17,593 nucleotides of DNA from Lysobacterales bacterium CG02_land_8_20_14_3_00_62_12. GTDB lineage: Bacteria; Pseudomonadota; Gammaproteobacteria; Xanthomonadales; Ahniellaceae. The position numbers were made by a program, and so were the translations under genes. Position 1 is the stretch's first letter, and every line of letters begins with the position of its first letter. The stretch is from the NCBI GenBank assembly GCA_002785585.1, contig PEUI01000346.1, forward strand, positions 2,110 through 19,702, written 5' to 3'. The notes beneath the pieces were generated by a model, which was not told the origin of the DNA, ran no database searches, and was given only the letters and a program-made list of their open reading frames with translations. Below, piece after piece: positions 6,387-14,145 of this stretch.

Positions 6387-8519
6387 CTAGCCGGCGTCCG
6401 ACAGGCTCCGCCCAGCCGCCGCCAAATCGGCCGACTCGTGCGCCAGCCGAGCCCGGAAATCGGTCGCCGTCATTGGCCGCCCCAGCCAGAAGCCTTGGCC
6501 GTATTCGCAATTGAGCTTGCTCAGCATTTCCAGTTGCGCGGCGGTCTCGACGCCCTCGGCCACGGCGGTGATCTGCAAGGATTCGGCCATGGCAACGATG
6601 GCGTTGGTCAAGGCCAGGTCGTGCCGGTCGGATAGCAAATCGGCCACAAAAGTGCGGTCGATCTTGACGCCGGAAACGTTGACCCGGCGCAAGTGGCTCA
6701 AGCCCGAAAAACCGGTACCAAAATCGTCCAGCCAGATGTCGATGCCCAACCGATTGAGCTCGGTCAACGACGAATACGCCAGCGATTCGTCGTCCAGCAA
6801 GGCGCTCTCGGTAATTTCCAAGTGCAGCCGCTGCGGCGGCAGCGCACATTCACGCAATACCGAAGTCACCTGTTGCGGCAACCGTGGATCACGCAATTGC
6901 TTGACCGACAAATTGACCGCAACGAAGGTCGGCCGATGGTCGAAGGTGGTCCAGCCGACGGCCTCGCGGGTGGCCTCGCGCAGCACGAAGGCACCGAGTG
7001 CATCGATCAGACCAACATCTTCGGCGATCCCGACGAATAAACTCGGTGGCACCATGCCACGGCTGTGGTGCTGCCAACGCACCAAGGCCTCGGCGCCATG
7101 GATGCGGCCGGTTTTCAAATGCACAATCGGCTGGTAATAAACCTGCAAGGCGCCGTTGTTCATGGCTTCACGCAAATCCTGCTCCAGCGCCAGTCGATCA
7201 TTGGCAAGCTGGGTCAGATAGGGGGTGAAGAAGCGATAACACTGGCGGCCATGCACTTTGGCCAGATACATGGCGATGTCGCCGTTCTTCAATAACTGGA
7301 CTGCATCGCTGGCATCGTCGGGAAACGAAGTAATGCCGATGCTGGTCGTCAGGTGCAGATTTTGTTCGGCCTTGCGGAACGGTCGATCCAGCGCATTGAG
7401 CAACGCCTCGGCCAGGGTTGCGGCCCGTTGCCGCGCCGCCGGGCAGCGGATCAACACGACGAACTCGTCGCCTCCAAAGCGAGCGACAAAACTGCCAGCG
7501 GCCGGGCCCTCCACCGACAGCACCTCGGCAAAGCGATGCGCCACTTCCGCCAGCACATCGTCCCCAATGTCATGCCCGAGGGTGTCGTTGATGCGCTTGA
7601 AATCATCCAGATCCAAAAACAGCAACGCCAGTTCCCACTCGTGCTCACGACAAGTCTGCAATTCCGCCGCGAGCCGTTGCCGCAAAGCCAGGCGATTGGG
7701 TAACCCGGTCAGCGCATCACGCAGCAATTGACGGCGCAGTTCACTATCCGCCAGCGCCAATTCATCGACCGCGAAGCCGAGCGCCTTGCCGACCAGCTGC
7801 CCCGCAGACACCACGGCCAGCGACTTGACACCCGACAGCGGCCGACGCGCCAACAAACTGCGCGATTGACTCTGCCAATGCGCCAACGGCAACACCCAGC
7901 GCCGCTCCACCCACAACGCCGTCACCGCCAGCAGCATGCCGACGATACCGAGCCACCACCACCAATCGGGGTCCCAGGCGAACGGCACCGGCACCGCATC
8001 CGTTGCCGTATTCGCCAACTGCAAATCCAGGCCGAGGCGCAACACGCCGATTCGCTCTTCACCCAACAACAGCGGCTGCGCCGCCTCCATCCAGCGTGCG
8101 GATACCTGCGTCAACGGCACCGCCGTGGCGATCGCCGCCGCCGCGAACGCATCATCTGGTCGCTCGGCATAGCGCGCGATATCGCGGCTGCCATCGTGCA
8201 AAATGCGGCCATTGCGATCGAGCACGACGGCATACGCGATGTCGGGCTGCCGAAGCACACCGACCAGGGATTGTTCGATGACCTGAAGATCAAAAAAATA
8301 CACCGGATTGATCAAGGTATCGGCCAGCATCGACGCCGTCGTCTCCAGGCGGGTGCGGACACCGGCTTCGGCGATTTGCTGAACGCGCTGATTGACCGCA
8401 GTCGCCGACTGGATCGCGCTCTGCCGTTCGCGCCACAGCAAAGCCGACATCGACAGCAGCAATACCGCGCCAACGACCGCCGCCAGAATCCAGTAACGCT
8501 GGCGCAGGGTGGCGCTCAT
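6387..8519 (-). CDS. Membrane-bound GGDEF-EAL protein (c-di-GMP synthesis/hydrolysis)
   Basis: The 710-residue product has a transmembrane helix at about 10-28, a periplasmic sensor domain of about 155 residues, a second transmembrane helix at about 186-205, a GGDEF domain (about 265-430) and an EAL domain (about 440-690). GGDEF is intact (349-353, ARFGGDEFVVLI), but the upstream inhibitory RxxD site is absent: residues 340-343 are AAGS. The EAL domain retains E477 (EALVRW), N536, E568, DDFGTGFSG (598-606), K619, E655 in EGVET, and Q675, so phosphodiesterase activity is expected; both activities are plausible. The gene starts inside the stop of the PhnD-like gene (ATGA, 8516-8519), so the two are translationally coupled. 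The periplasmic part probably receives its signal from that partner. Confidence 0.95.
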   Translation of the reverse strand: MSATLRQRYWILAAVVGAVLLLSMSALLWRERQSAIQSATAVNQRVQQIAEAGVRTRLETTASMLADTLINPVYFFDLQVIEQSLVGVLRQPDIAYAVVLDRNGRILHDGSRDIARYAERPDDAFAAAAIATAVPLTQVSARWMEAAQPLLLGEERIGVLRLGLDLQLANTATDAVPVPFAWDPDWWWWLGIVGMLLAVTALWVERRWVLPLAHWQSQSRSLLARRPLSGVKSLAVVSAGQLVGKALGFAVDELALADSELRRQLLRDALTGLPNRLALRQRLAAELQTCREHEWELALLFLDLDDFKRINDTLGHDIGDDVLAEVAHRFAEVLSVEGPAAGSFVARFGGDEFVVLIRCPAARQRAATLAEALLNALDRPFRKAEQNLHLTTSIGITSFPDDASDAVQLLKNGDIAMYLAKVHGRQCYRFFTPYLTQLANDRLALEQDLREAMNNGALQVYYQPIVHLKTGRIHGAEALVRWQHHSRGMVPPSLFVGIAEDVGLIDALGAFVLREATREAVGWTTFDHRPTFVAVNLSVKQLRDPRLPQQVTSVLRECALPPQRLHLEITESALLDDESLAYSSLTELNRLGIDIWLDDFGTGFSGLSHLRRVNVSGVKIDRTFVADLLSDRHDLALTNAIVAMAESLQITAVAEGVETAAQLEMLSKLNCEYGQGFWLGRPMTATDFRARLAHESADLAAAGRSLSDAG

Positions 8520-9442
8520 TCGACTTCGCGCCGCAAGCTAAGCACCGCCTGCCCGAGTTGTTGCAAAGTGCCCAGGTGAACGGCGTCAAGCGCCACAAAA
8601 CGGGTGGTGCCAAAGTATTTGCGCAATGCCGAATCGGCGGCCACGTCGTCGCCCAACCCGAGCAAAGCCTGGGTCAAAGCCTGCTGCAGTGGCGGCGGCA
8701 GATCGGCGCGCACCAGCTCCACCGCACGCGGCACGTCGGCGGTACGCGCGATCACCCGCATATGGCTGCGAAACGATTCCGGCATATGCTCGGGATTGTC
8801 CCAATCGGTATTGCTGAAAGCGCCCACATCGACCAAACCTTTTTCCACCCAGGCGGCAATATTCAACTCGGTGCGGGCCAACGCGAAACCGACTTGGCCA
8901 GGCATCGGCAGGTCGTCCGGAGAAGCCAATTCCACCAAGGTCAGGCCTTTTTCCTTGAGCATCAACAACGGCAGGTAGAAAGCGCTGGTGGATGAGCGGG
9001 ACTGCAACGCCAACAACTTTCCCGGTAACTGGTCCAGGGTTTCGATGCCGCTATCGCGACGGACAAAAAATACGCTGTGATAGGCGCCTTCGTTTTCGCG
9101 CATGGCACGAACGATCGGCTTGGCTTTCGCGTCGGCACCGAGCATCGCCGCCATCGCTGCGGTCTCGGTGACCCAATCGACACGACCACGGCGCAAATAA
9201 TTGCGCATTTGTACCGGGTCCCGGGCGAGCAAAATTTCGCCGCGGACGATGCCCGCAGCGGCCAGTTTCGGCACCACCAAATCCAGCACCGGTTTGAGAC
9301 GTGCGACATCCACCTGCGGGTCGTCGCTGATCCGGCCGAGCACCAGCGTATCCGGGCGATCCGAACTGGCGGCCGCCAGCATCGTCAGCAACAGGCCGAT
9401 GCCGCCGATGATCGATTTCGCCAATTTCCCCGTCCTCGTCAT
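8516..9442 (-). CDS. PhnD-like periplasmic substrate-binding protein, probable sensor partner of the GGDEF-EAL protein
   Basis: The 308-residue product begins with a signal peptide (KLAKSIIGGIGLLLTMLAAA, residues 6-25). The mature part is of the phosphate/phosphite/phosphonate-binding (PhnD-like) type: LVLGRISDDPQ near the start, RRGRVDWVTETAAMAAML (84-101), then YHSVFFVRRDSGIETLDQLP followed by GK (121-142), STSAFYLPLLML (151-162) and VDVGAFSNTDWDNPEHMP (204-221). ATG at 9442 is chosen because CAGGA lies 5-6 bases upstream and the signal peptide follows directly; the frame from 9493 adds 17 residues before it. No permease or ATPase gene lies nearby. The coupling to a GGDEF-EAL gene with a periplasmic domain suggests a sensing role, as with NspS-MbaA in Vibrio. 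The ligand is unknown. Confidence 0.88.
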   Translation of the reverse strand: MTRTGKLAKSIIGGIGLLLTMLAAASSDRPDTLVLGRISDDPQVDVARLKPVLDLVVPKLAAAGIVRGEILLARDPVQMRNYLRRGRVDWVTETAAMAAMLGADAKAKPIVRAMRENEGAYHSVFFVRRDSGIETLDQLPGKLLALQSRSSTSAFYLPLLMLKEKGLTLVELASPDDLPMPGQVGFALARTELNIAAWVEKGLVDVGAFSNTDWDNPEHMPESFRSHMRVIARTADVPRAVELVRADLPPPLQQALTQALLGLGDDVAADSALRKYFGTTRFVALDAVHLGTLQQLGQAVLSLRREVE

Positions 9443-9616
9443 CGAAATCCTGCCTTGCGGTATCGGTTGCGCCAGCACGGAACGAGACCGCACTTTACTT
9501 TGTAGGGTGGAAGGACAGCGGTTGCCAGTCGCAGGCTACTGCGTTCGCCTTCCTTGCGGTGCCAGCAACGCGGGTCAAAACTACCACACCGGCGGGGCGC
9601 GGCAACCGCAAAAATG
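9443..9616 (-). promoter_or_regulatory. Leader of the PhnD-like/GGDEF-EAL operon with competing inverted repeats
   Basis: This 174-bp gap separates the trmJ stop from the PhnD-like start. GCGGTTGCC (9518-9526) is complementary to GGCAACCGC (9601-9609). GGAAGG (9509-9514) pairs with CCTTCC (9548-9553) around a hairpin CGCAG-gcta-CTGCG (9530-9543). The first pairing has one side inside the second, so they are alternatives or form a pseudoknot. ACCGCAAGG occurs twice on the minus strand (9560-9552 and 9461-9453), the second just upstream of the ribosome site. It matches no riboswitch class that I can name. Confidence 0.3.
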
Positions 9617-10408
9617 TTACCGCTTGTCAGAGGGTGACGACGGCGCCGCCAGGGGTTTGGCCTGGCGCGCTGCTTCGCTCAAGATTCCACGCAAAATCAA
9701 TACTTCGCGCTGACTGGGCGTGGCGCGCAAGAACAATCGCCGCAGCCTTTGCATAATCACCCGGGGGGATCGACCCTTGAGAAAATCAATCGCTGCCAGC
9801 GTCGTTTCCAGGTGGCTGAAGAAGCCCTCCATTTCACTTTTTGATGCCGCCCTCTCATTGCCTGCGGCGGCCGCGGGGCCGGGCGCGGTTGCCATCGCCT
9901 GGTCGAGTGCATGTTGGCGCAACTCGTAAGCGAGGATCTGCACCGCTTGGGCCAGATTCAACGACGAAAATGCCGGGTCTGAGGGAATCTGTACGGCCGC
10001 GTCACAGCGACATAGATCGGCGTTACTCAGGCCGACACGTTCGGAGCCGAAGACCACCGCCACCTCGCCCAGGGCCGCTTGTTCCAGCAATTTTCGCGCG
10101 GCTTCGCGCGGTGACAGGGTCGGCAACCCAACGCAACGCGCGCGCGCACTGCAACCCAGCACGTAGTGGCAGTCGGCAATCCCGGCCAGCAAGGTATCGA
10201 CCACCAGGGCTTGATCCAGCACGTCGGCGGCGCCGGCCGCCAACGCCTGCGCGTTCGCATGCGGGAACTGTAGCGGCGCCACCAGCACCATCCGGGTCAG
10301 CCCCATGGTCTTCATGGCGCGCGCCGCCGAACCAATATTGGCCGCCAACTGGCTCTCGACCAGAACCACCCGTAATCGTTGCCAGTTTGCCGAAGTTTCA
10401 TCGCTCAT
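9617..10408 (-). CDS. trmJ: tRNA (cytidine/uridine-32-2'-O)-methyltransferase TrmJ
   Basis: The 263-residue product is a SPOUT-class methyltransferase that 2'-O-methylates nucleotide 32 of the anticodon loop of some tRNAs using S-adenosylmethionine. All three family motifs are present: ESQLAANIGSAARAMKTMGL (18-37), VVFGSERVGLSNADL (118-132) and the knot motif IPSDPAFSSLNLAQAV (141-156). The C-terminal part (about 185-250) is the usual helical extension with MEGFFSHLETTLAAIDFL. Length is slightly above the E. coli protein because of an alanine-rich linker at 171-190. It is divergent from suhB across a 112-bp region, the same arrangement as in E. coli, and is followed in the same direction by the PhnD-like gene. 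Confidence 0.94.
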   Translation of the reverse strand: MSDETSANWQRLRVVLVESQLAANIGSAARAMKTMGLTRMVLVAPLQFPHANAQALAAGAADVLDQALVVDTLLAGIADCHYVLGCSARARCVGLPTLSPREAARKLLEQAALGEVAVVFGSERVGLSNADLCRCDAAVQIPSDPAFSSLNLAQAVQILAYELRQHALDQAMATAPGPAAAAGNERAASKSEMEGFFSHLETTLAAIDFLKGRSPRVIMQRLRRLFLRATPSQREVLILRGILSEAARQAKPLAAPSSPSDKR

Positions 10409-10520
10409 CGCCGCAGTGTAGCTGGCAGCTACGGTCGAGCGGTGGAGTGCTCGGGGCCGGATGCGCTACCCTTCGCCGCCCGCTGCAGTAGCGGATGTGT
10501 TCTTTTTCAGCGGAGAGACC
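10409..10520. promoter_or_regulatory. Divergent trmJ-suhB promoter region with a 15-bp palindrome
   Basis: GTAGCTG-g-CAGCTAC (10418-10432) is a perfect 7+1+7 inverted repeat, 10 bases upstream of the trmJ start. Its last three bases on the minus strand form part of TACACT, a possible trmJ -10 box; no good -35 box accompanies it. On the plus strand GGAGAGACC directly precedes the suhB ATG. Confidence 0.35.
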
Positions 10521-11306
10521 ATGCGTAACGGTGCCATCAATATCGCCATCAAAGTGGCGCGCCATGCCGGCCAGCTGATCATTCGCCAGCTGCCACGGCG
10601 TGATTCGATACCAGTGCATGAGAAAGCCAATATGGACTTCGCCACCGAGGTCGATACGGCCGTAGAGCGCGAAATCCAGCGCGACCTGAAGCGCGCCTTT
10701 CCGGACCATGCCTTTCTCGGCGAAGAAACCGGGCAAACCGGGAAGTCACCCTACCTGTGGGTGGTCGATCCGCTGGACGGCACCAGCAATTTCATCCATG
10801 GCATTCCGCATTTTTCGGTATCGATTGCTCTGCTGGATCGGGGTGAACCCATTCTTGGTGTGGTCTTCGATCCCCTGCGTGACGAGCTATTTTCCGCCGA
10901 AAAAGGACGCGGGGCGCTACTCAATGATCGCCGCCTGCGCGTCGGTCAACGCCGCGAACTCAACAGCGCGTTGTTGTTGACCGGGTTTGCGCCACGGGTG
11001 CGCGATCAGTTGGCGACGCAACTGGCGATCACCGGCGAGTTCCTCGCCAACGCCGAAGACATTCGACGCAGTGGTTCAGCGGCGCTGGATCTGGCCTGGA
11101 TTGCTTGTGGCCGCGCCGACGGCTACTACGAAACCGGCGTCAAACCCTGGGATGTTGCCGCCGGCACCTTGCTGGTGCGCGAGGCCGGTGGCCAGGTGAC
11201 CGACTACCGCGGCGGCAACGATTTCATGCAAACCGGCCAGATCGTCGCCGCCAACATGCATTTGGCCGAGGTCATGCGCAAGACCCTGTCGGCACACGCC
11301 GACTAG
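10521..11306 (+). CDS. suhB: Inositol-1-monophosphatase family protein SuhB
   Basis: The 261-residue product has all hallmarks of the Mg2+-dependent inositol monophosphatase family: GEETG (67-71), WVVDPLDGTSNFIHGIPHFS (80-99) with the metal-binding Asp83 and Asp86, and the C-terminal WDVAAGTLLVREAGG (210-224) with Asp211. In E. coli SuhB hydrolyses inositol-1-phosphate in vitro, but its main role is in ribosomal RNA antitermination with Nus factors; the adjacency to trmJ is conserved. The ATG at 10521 is preceded by GGAGAGACC and fits the family N-terminus (NIAIKVARHAGQLI). The frame continues 20 codons upstream, but that part is not conserved-looking. It converges on ppnN. Confidence 0.95.
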   Translation: MRNGAINIAIKVARHAGQLIIRQLPRRDSIPVHEKANMDFATEVDTAVEREIQRDLKRAFPDHAFLGEETGQTGKSPYLWVVDPLDGTSNFIHGIPHFSVSIALLDRGEPILGVVFDPLRDELFSAEKGRGALLNDRRLRVGQRRELNSALLLTGFAPRVRDQLATQLAITGEFLANAEDIRRSGSAALDLAWIACGRADGYYETGVKPWDVAAGTLLVREAGGQVTDYRGGNDFMQTGQIVAANMHLAEVMRKTLSAHAD

Positions 11307-11315
11307 CCGCAACCT

Positions 11316-11393
11316 GCGGCGGCAAGCCGCCGCCACCGCGCCCGCTGCGACCAGCGCGGTGAACCGCCACTAGCGTTGCCAACCACGCAACGC
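11316..11393. terminator. Hairpins between convergent suhB and ppnN, candidate bidirectional terminator
   Basis: GCGGCGGC (11316-11323) and GCCGCCGC (11326-11333) form an 8-bp inverted repeat separated by AA, 10 bases after the suhB stop. A second, weaker one is GCGTTG (11373-11378) with CAACGC (11388-11393). No U-run follows on either strand, so the terminator role is inferred from position and stem strength. Confidence 0.45.
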
Positions 11394-11410
11394 GCCAGCG
11401 CCAGCGCCAA

Positions 11411-12790
11411 TCAGGTCACCACCCGATAGCAGGGTTTGTAAACATCGCCGCCGGGCAATTTCATGCGGTGTTGCTCGACAAATGCCGCCAACAGACGATC
11501 CAGTGCCTGCATGATGTCGAGCTCACCGTTGACCTCGAACGGACCAAATTTCTCGATCGCGCGCAAGCCTTCCTCTTTGACATTGCCCGCCACGATGCCG
11601 GAAAACACCCGCCGCAACTGTGCTGCCAAAGCGAATGGCGCCTGCTCCCGCGCGATTCGCAGCGACGCCATGTTGGCATGCGTCGGCAGAAACGGATGCT
11701 GCAACGACGATTCGATGCGCAATGCCCAGTTGAAGAAGAATGCATCCTTGTGGTGGATGCGGAATTCGCGCACCTTGTTGATGCCTTTGGCCATTGCCGC
11801 CGCCACCGCCGCCGCGTCATCGACGATGATCTGATAGTGCGCGCTGACGCCATCACCAAACACCAAGCGCAAGAAGGCATCGATCTGCTCGAAATAACTG
11901 GCCGACTGCTTCGGGCCGGTCATCACGAACGGAAACGGCGTATCGGCGTTGTCCGGATGCAGCAAGATGCCGAGCAGATAGAGAATTTCTTCGGCGGTAC
12001 CGACGCCACCGGGAAACACGATGATGCCGTGGGTCAGGCGCACAAAGGCTTCCAGACGCTTTTCGATGTCCGGCATGATGATCAAGTGATTGACGATGGG
12101 GTTCGGCGATTCCGCGGCGATGATGCCGGGCTCGGTGATGCCGATGTAGCGGTTATTCTTGCGCCGCTGCTTGGCGTGGCCGATGGTGGCCCCTTTCATC
12201 GGACCTTTCATCGCACCCGGTCCGCAGCCGGTGATGATGTCGATGCCACGCAGGCCAAGCTGATAGCCGACGGTCTTGGTGTATTCGTACTCGTGGCGCG
12301 GAATCGAATGCCCGCCCCAACAGGTCACCAGATTCGGATCGACATTGGGCGTCAGTACCCGGGCATTTCGCAAAATTTCGAACACGGCATTGGTGATGCC
12401 TTCGGAATCCTGCAAGTTGAAGCGGCCGCTCTCGATATCATTGGCGACGTAGGCAATATCGCGGACCACCGCGAACAACTGCTCGTTGACACCGCGGATA
12501 ACGCGACCATCGACGAACGCCTCCGCCGGGGCGTTCTTGAGTTCAAGCTTGATGCCGCGATCCTGCTGCAGCACCTGGATTTCAAAATCCGGATAACGAT
12601 CAGCCATCGCGCGCGGATCGTCGCTCTGCGAGCCGCTGTTGAGCACCGCCAGGGCGCAGCGCCGCATCAAGGCATGCAAGCCACCAGCACTGACGTCGCG
12701 CAGACGCCCCACTTCTTGCCGCGACAGAATTTCCATCCCGCCCAAAGGCGAAATCAAAGCATTGGCTGTTTTTACCGCACGAACATCCAT
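11411..12790 (-). CDS. ppnN: Nucleotide 5'-monophosphate nucleosidase PpnN (LOG family, YgdH)
   Basis: The 459-residue product corresponds in length and layout to E. coli PpnN, which cleaves purine and pyrimidine nucleoside monophosphates to the base and ribose 5-phosphate and is controlled by (p)ppGpp. The N-terminal domain (1-145) contains ISPLGGMEILSRQEV. The central LOG/Rossmann domain (about 146-330) carries GCGPGAMKGPMKGA (188-201), the conserved arginine in EKRLEAF (243-249) and the catalytic PGGVGTAEE (260-268). The C-terminal domain holds HHKDAFFFNWALRIE and ends KPCYRVVT. The ATG at 12790 follows AGGAAACACTTT, a good ribosome site. The REP cluster lies upstream, between it and the cNMP/rhodanese gene. 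Confidence 0.94.
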   Translation of the reverse strand: MDVRAVKTANALISPLGGMEILSRQEVGRLRDVSAGGLHALMRRCALAVLNSGSQSDDPRAMADRYPDFEIQVLQQDRGIKLELKNAPAEAFVDGRVIRGVNEQLFAVVRDIAYVANDIESGRFNLQDSEGITNAVFEILRNARVLTPNVDPNLVTCWGGHSIPRHEYEYTKTVGYQLGLRGIDIITGCGPGAMKGPMKGATIGHAKQRRKNNRYIGITEPGIIAAESPNPIVNHLIIMPDIEKRLEAFVRLTHGIIVFPGGVGTAEEILYLLGILLHPDNADTPFPFVMTGPKQSASYFEQIDAFLRLVFGDGVSAHYQIIVDDAAAVAAAMAKGINKVREFRIHHKDAFFFNWALRIESSLQHPFLPTHANMASLRIAREQAPFALAAQLRRVFSGIVAGNVKEEGLRAIEKFGPFEVNGELDIMQALDRLLAAFVEQHRMKLPGGDVYKPCYRVVT

Positions 12791-12825
12791 AAAGTGTTTC
12801 CTGTGTAACCTTGGTTAATTGAAGA

Positions 12826-12855
12826 AGTAGGGTGGATAAGCGCAACGCATCCACC
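12826..12855 (+). repeat. REP unit A (GTAG plus hairpin)
   Basis: The unit reads GTAG directly followed by a 7-bp stem GGTGGAT (12831-12837) and ATCCACC (12849-12855) with an 11-base loop. GTAG or a similar GTRG tetranucleotide before an imperfect hairpin is the hallmark of bacterial REP sequences, which are mobilised by RAYT transposases. The loop differs from that of units B and C. Confidence 0.75.
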
Positions 12856-12863
12856 GGCCCAGC

Positions 12864-12978
12864 AGTAGGGTGGATAAGTACCGCGCATCCACCACAGCAG
12901 CAGGGAGAATAGGCGCCCCGTCAATCCTTCTGACGGTGACTTTATTTTGGTGGATGCGCGGTACTTATCCACCCTACT
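12864..12978. repeat. REPIN-like inverted pair of REP units B and C
   Basis: Unit B (12864-12894, plus) and unit C (12948-12978, minus) are identical 31-mers in inverted orientation, each with GTAG and a GGTGGAT/ATCCACC hairpin. They enclose 53 bases that hold a small hairpin, CCGTCA (12918-12923) with TGACGG (12931-12936). Two inverted REPs of this type match the definition of a REPIN. Unit C begins at the last base of the TAA stop (12980-12978) of the upstream cNMP/rhodanese gene. No RAYT transposase gene is in the window. Confidence 0.75.
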
Positions 12979-14018
12979 TACTGTTCGGAGAGCAGACCGG
13001 CTTTGACGCCACCGGCAATCAGTCGCGCGTCAAAGCCGCGCTCGCAGAGCAGATACGCAGCCGACGCACTGCGGCGACCCGAATCGCAATACACCACCAG
13101 CGGGCGCTCACTGGTCAATTGCACCGCCAATTCGCGCAGGTGCGCCAGCGGCAGGTTGATTGCCCCAGGCAGATGGCCGCTGCGATACTCGACCGACAGA
13201 CGCACATCGACCAATTGCATTTCGGTAGTGACTTCATCCAGCCCCATCTCGCGGAGCATCGGCGCCCGCAACAGTCGCTCAAAATCCTTGGCTTCGATGC
13301 GCATGACATCGACCTCGGTCAATGTTCGTACCGTGGCGTTGCGTGCGTTTCCCGAGAGCAGCGCCTCCTCACCAAAACCGGTGCCAACCGCCAACTCGAT
13401 GGGCGCGGCCAAGTCCCCGCTTTCCAGGCGACGTTGCACCACCGCACTGCCGCGGGTGATGACGAAATAAGCATCGCCGCGTTCGCCCTGACGAATGATC
13501 TCGGTGCCAGCGGCAAAACGCGCCGCCTGCATGCAGGTAAATAGCTGTGCGATGTTGGCACAAGGGATTTTGTGAAACGCCGGATTCTTCAGCAAAGCGG
13601 TCATCCAGTCCTGGTCCGACGCCGCGCTCTCACCAGCGTCGCCGGACAACTCCACGACTTCGACCCCGCCGGTCTGCGCCCAGGTTTGAATCAGATCGAG
13701 CTGATTCCGATCGATCAACAGGACTTGCGCGGGCTTTTTGTAGGCAGTCGCCGTGTGCGTGCGCTGCGCGCCAAGGGTGAGTGGTTGCTGCGGTTCTCCC
13801 GGCTTACCGGCCCGCACGATGCGGCTGACTTGGCCATCGAACAGTTCCACTTCCCCGGCCAGCAGATAAGGCAGGGTGCACGCCGACTCGCCACGGGTAA
13901 AAATGGTTTGGCCAGCGTTATAAGTGCCCAGTCGCGCCGTGCGCGCAAGTTCCGCTCGATCAGTGGCCAACAAAGAAGACAACGGCACCAAATTCTTCAG
14001 CAAATTGATATTGACCAT
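12978..14018 (-). CDS. Two cyclic-nucleotide-binding-type domains fused to a rhodanese domain
   Basis: The 346-residue product has no DNA-binding or membrane segment. Domain 1 (about 8-115) looks like a degenerate cNMP-binding beta barrel (YNAGQTIFTRGE, YLLAGEVELFDG) without a recognisable phosphate cassette. Domain 2 (about 140-255) has the cassette GFGEEALLSGNARNATVR (214-231), keeping Gly, Glu217 and Arg226, so it may bind cAMP or cGMP. The C-terminus (about 260-345) is a rhodanese domain with LVDVRLSVEYRSGHLPGAIN (269-288) and the loop CDSGRRS (311-317), with Cys311 as the likely persulfide-forming residue. A link between nucleotide sensing and sulfur transfer or redox control is possible, but no substrate is evident. 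The ATG at 14018 has only a weak ribosome site. Confidence 0.9.
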   Translation of the reverse strand: MVNINLLKNLVPLSSLLATDRAELARTARLGTYNAGQTIFTRGESACTLPYLLAGEVELFDGQVSRIVRAGKPGEPQQPLTLGAQRTHTATAYKKPAQVLLIDRNQLDLIQTWAQTGGVEVVELSGDAGESAASDQDWMTALLKNPAFHKIPCANIAQLFTCMQAARFAAGTEIIRQGERGDAYFVITRGSAVVQRRLESGDLAAPIELAVGTGFGEEALLSGNARNATVRTLTEVDVMRIEAKDFERLLRAPMLREMGLDEVTTEMQLVDVRLSVEYRSGHLPGAINLPLAHLRELAVQLTSERPLVVYCDSGRRSASAAYLLCERGFDARLIAGGVKAGLLSEQ

Positions 14019-14145
14019 CGGGTCGGTGCAGCGTGTGATCGTAGCCGGAGCGGCGGCGGGCCGACTAGCATTCCCGCAATCGGTAGTCAGGTCAAGCAGG
14101 TTTTGCGGTGCGCCAGCAGTGGGCGTCCGCTCGCCGCAATGACAA

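Noticed and set aside
9502..9516. Further REP unit (GTAGGGTGGA)
   Set aside because: The GTAG and first half-stem are present, but the complementary ATCCACC half is missing, so it is at most a decayed fragment.
9443..9616. c-di-GMP-I riboswitch before the c-di-GMP operon
   Set aside because: The conserved words of that class, such as GCAAACC and ACGCAAAGCC, are not found.
11468..12808. 446-codon plus-strand frame opposite ppnN
   Set aside because: It is antisense to ppnN, His/Arg/Asp-rich and without recognisable domains.
12772..12972. Mirror-image short frames beginning MDKYRAST on both strands
   Set aside because: They arise from translating the inverted REP units on opposite strands and are not genes.
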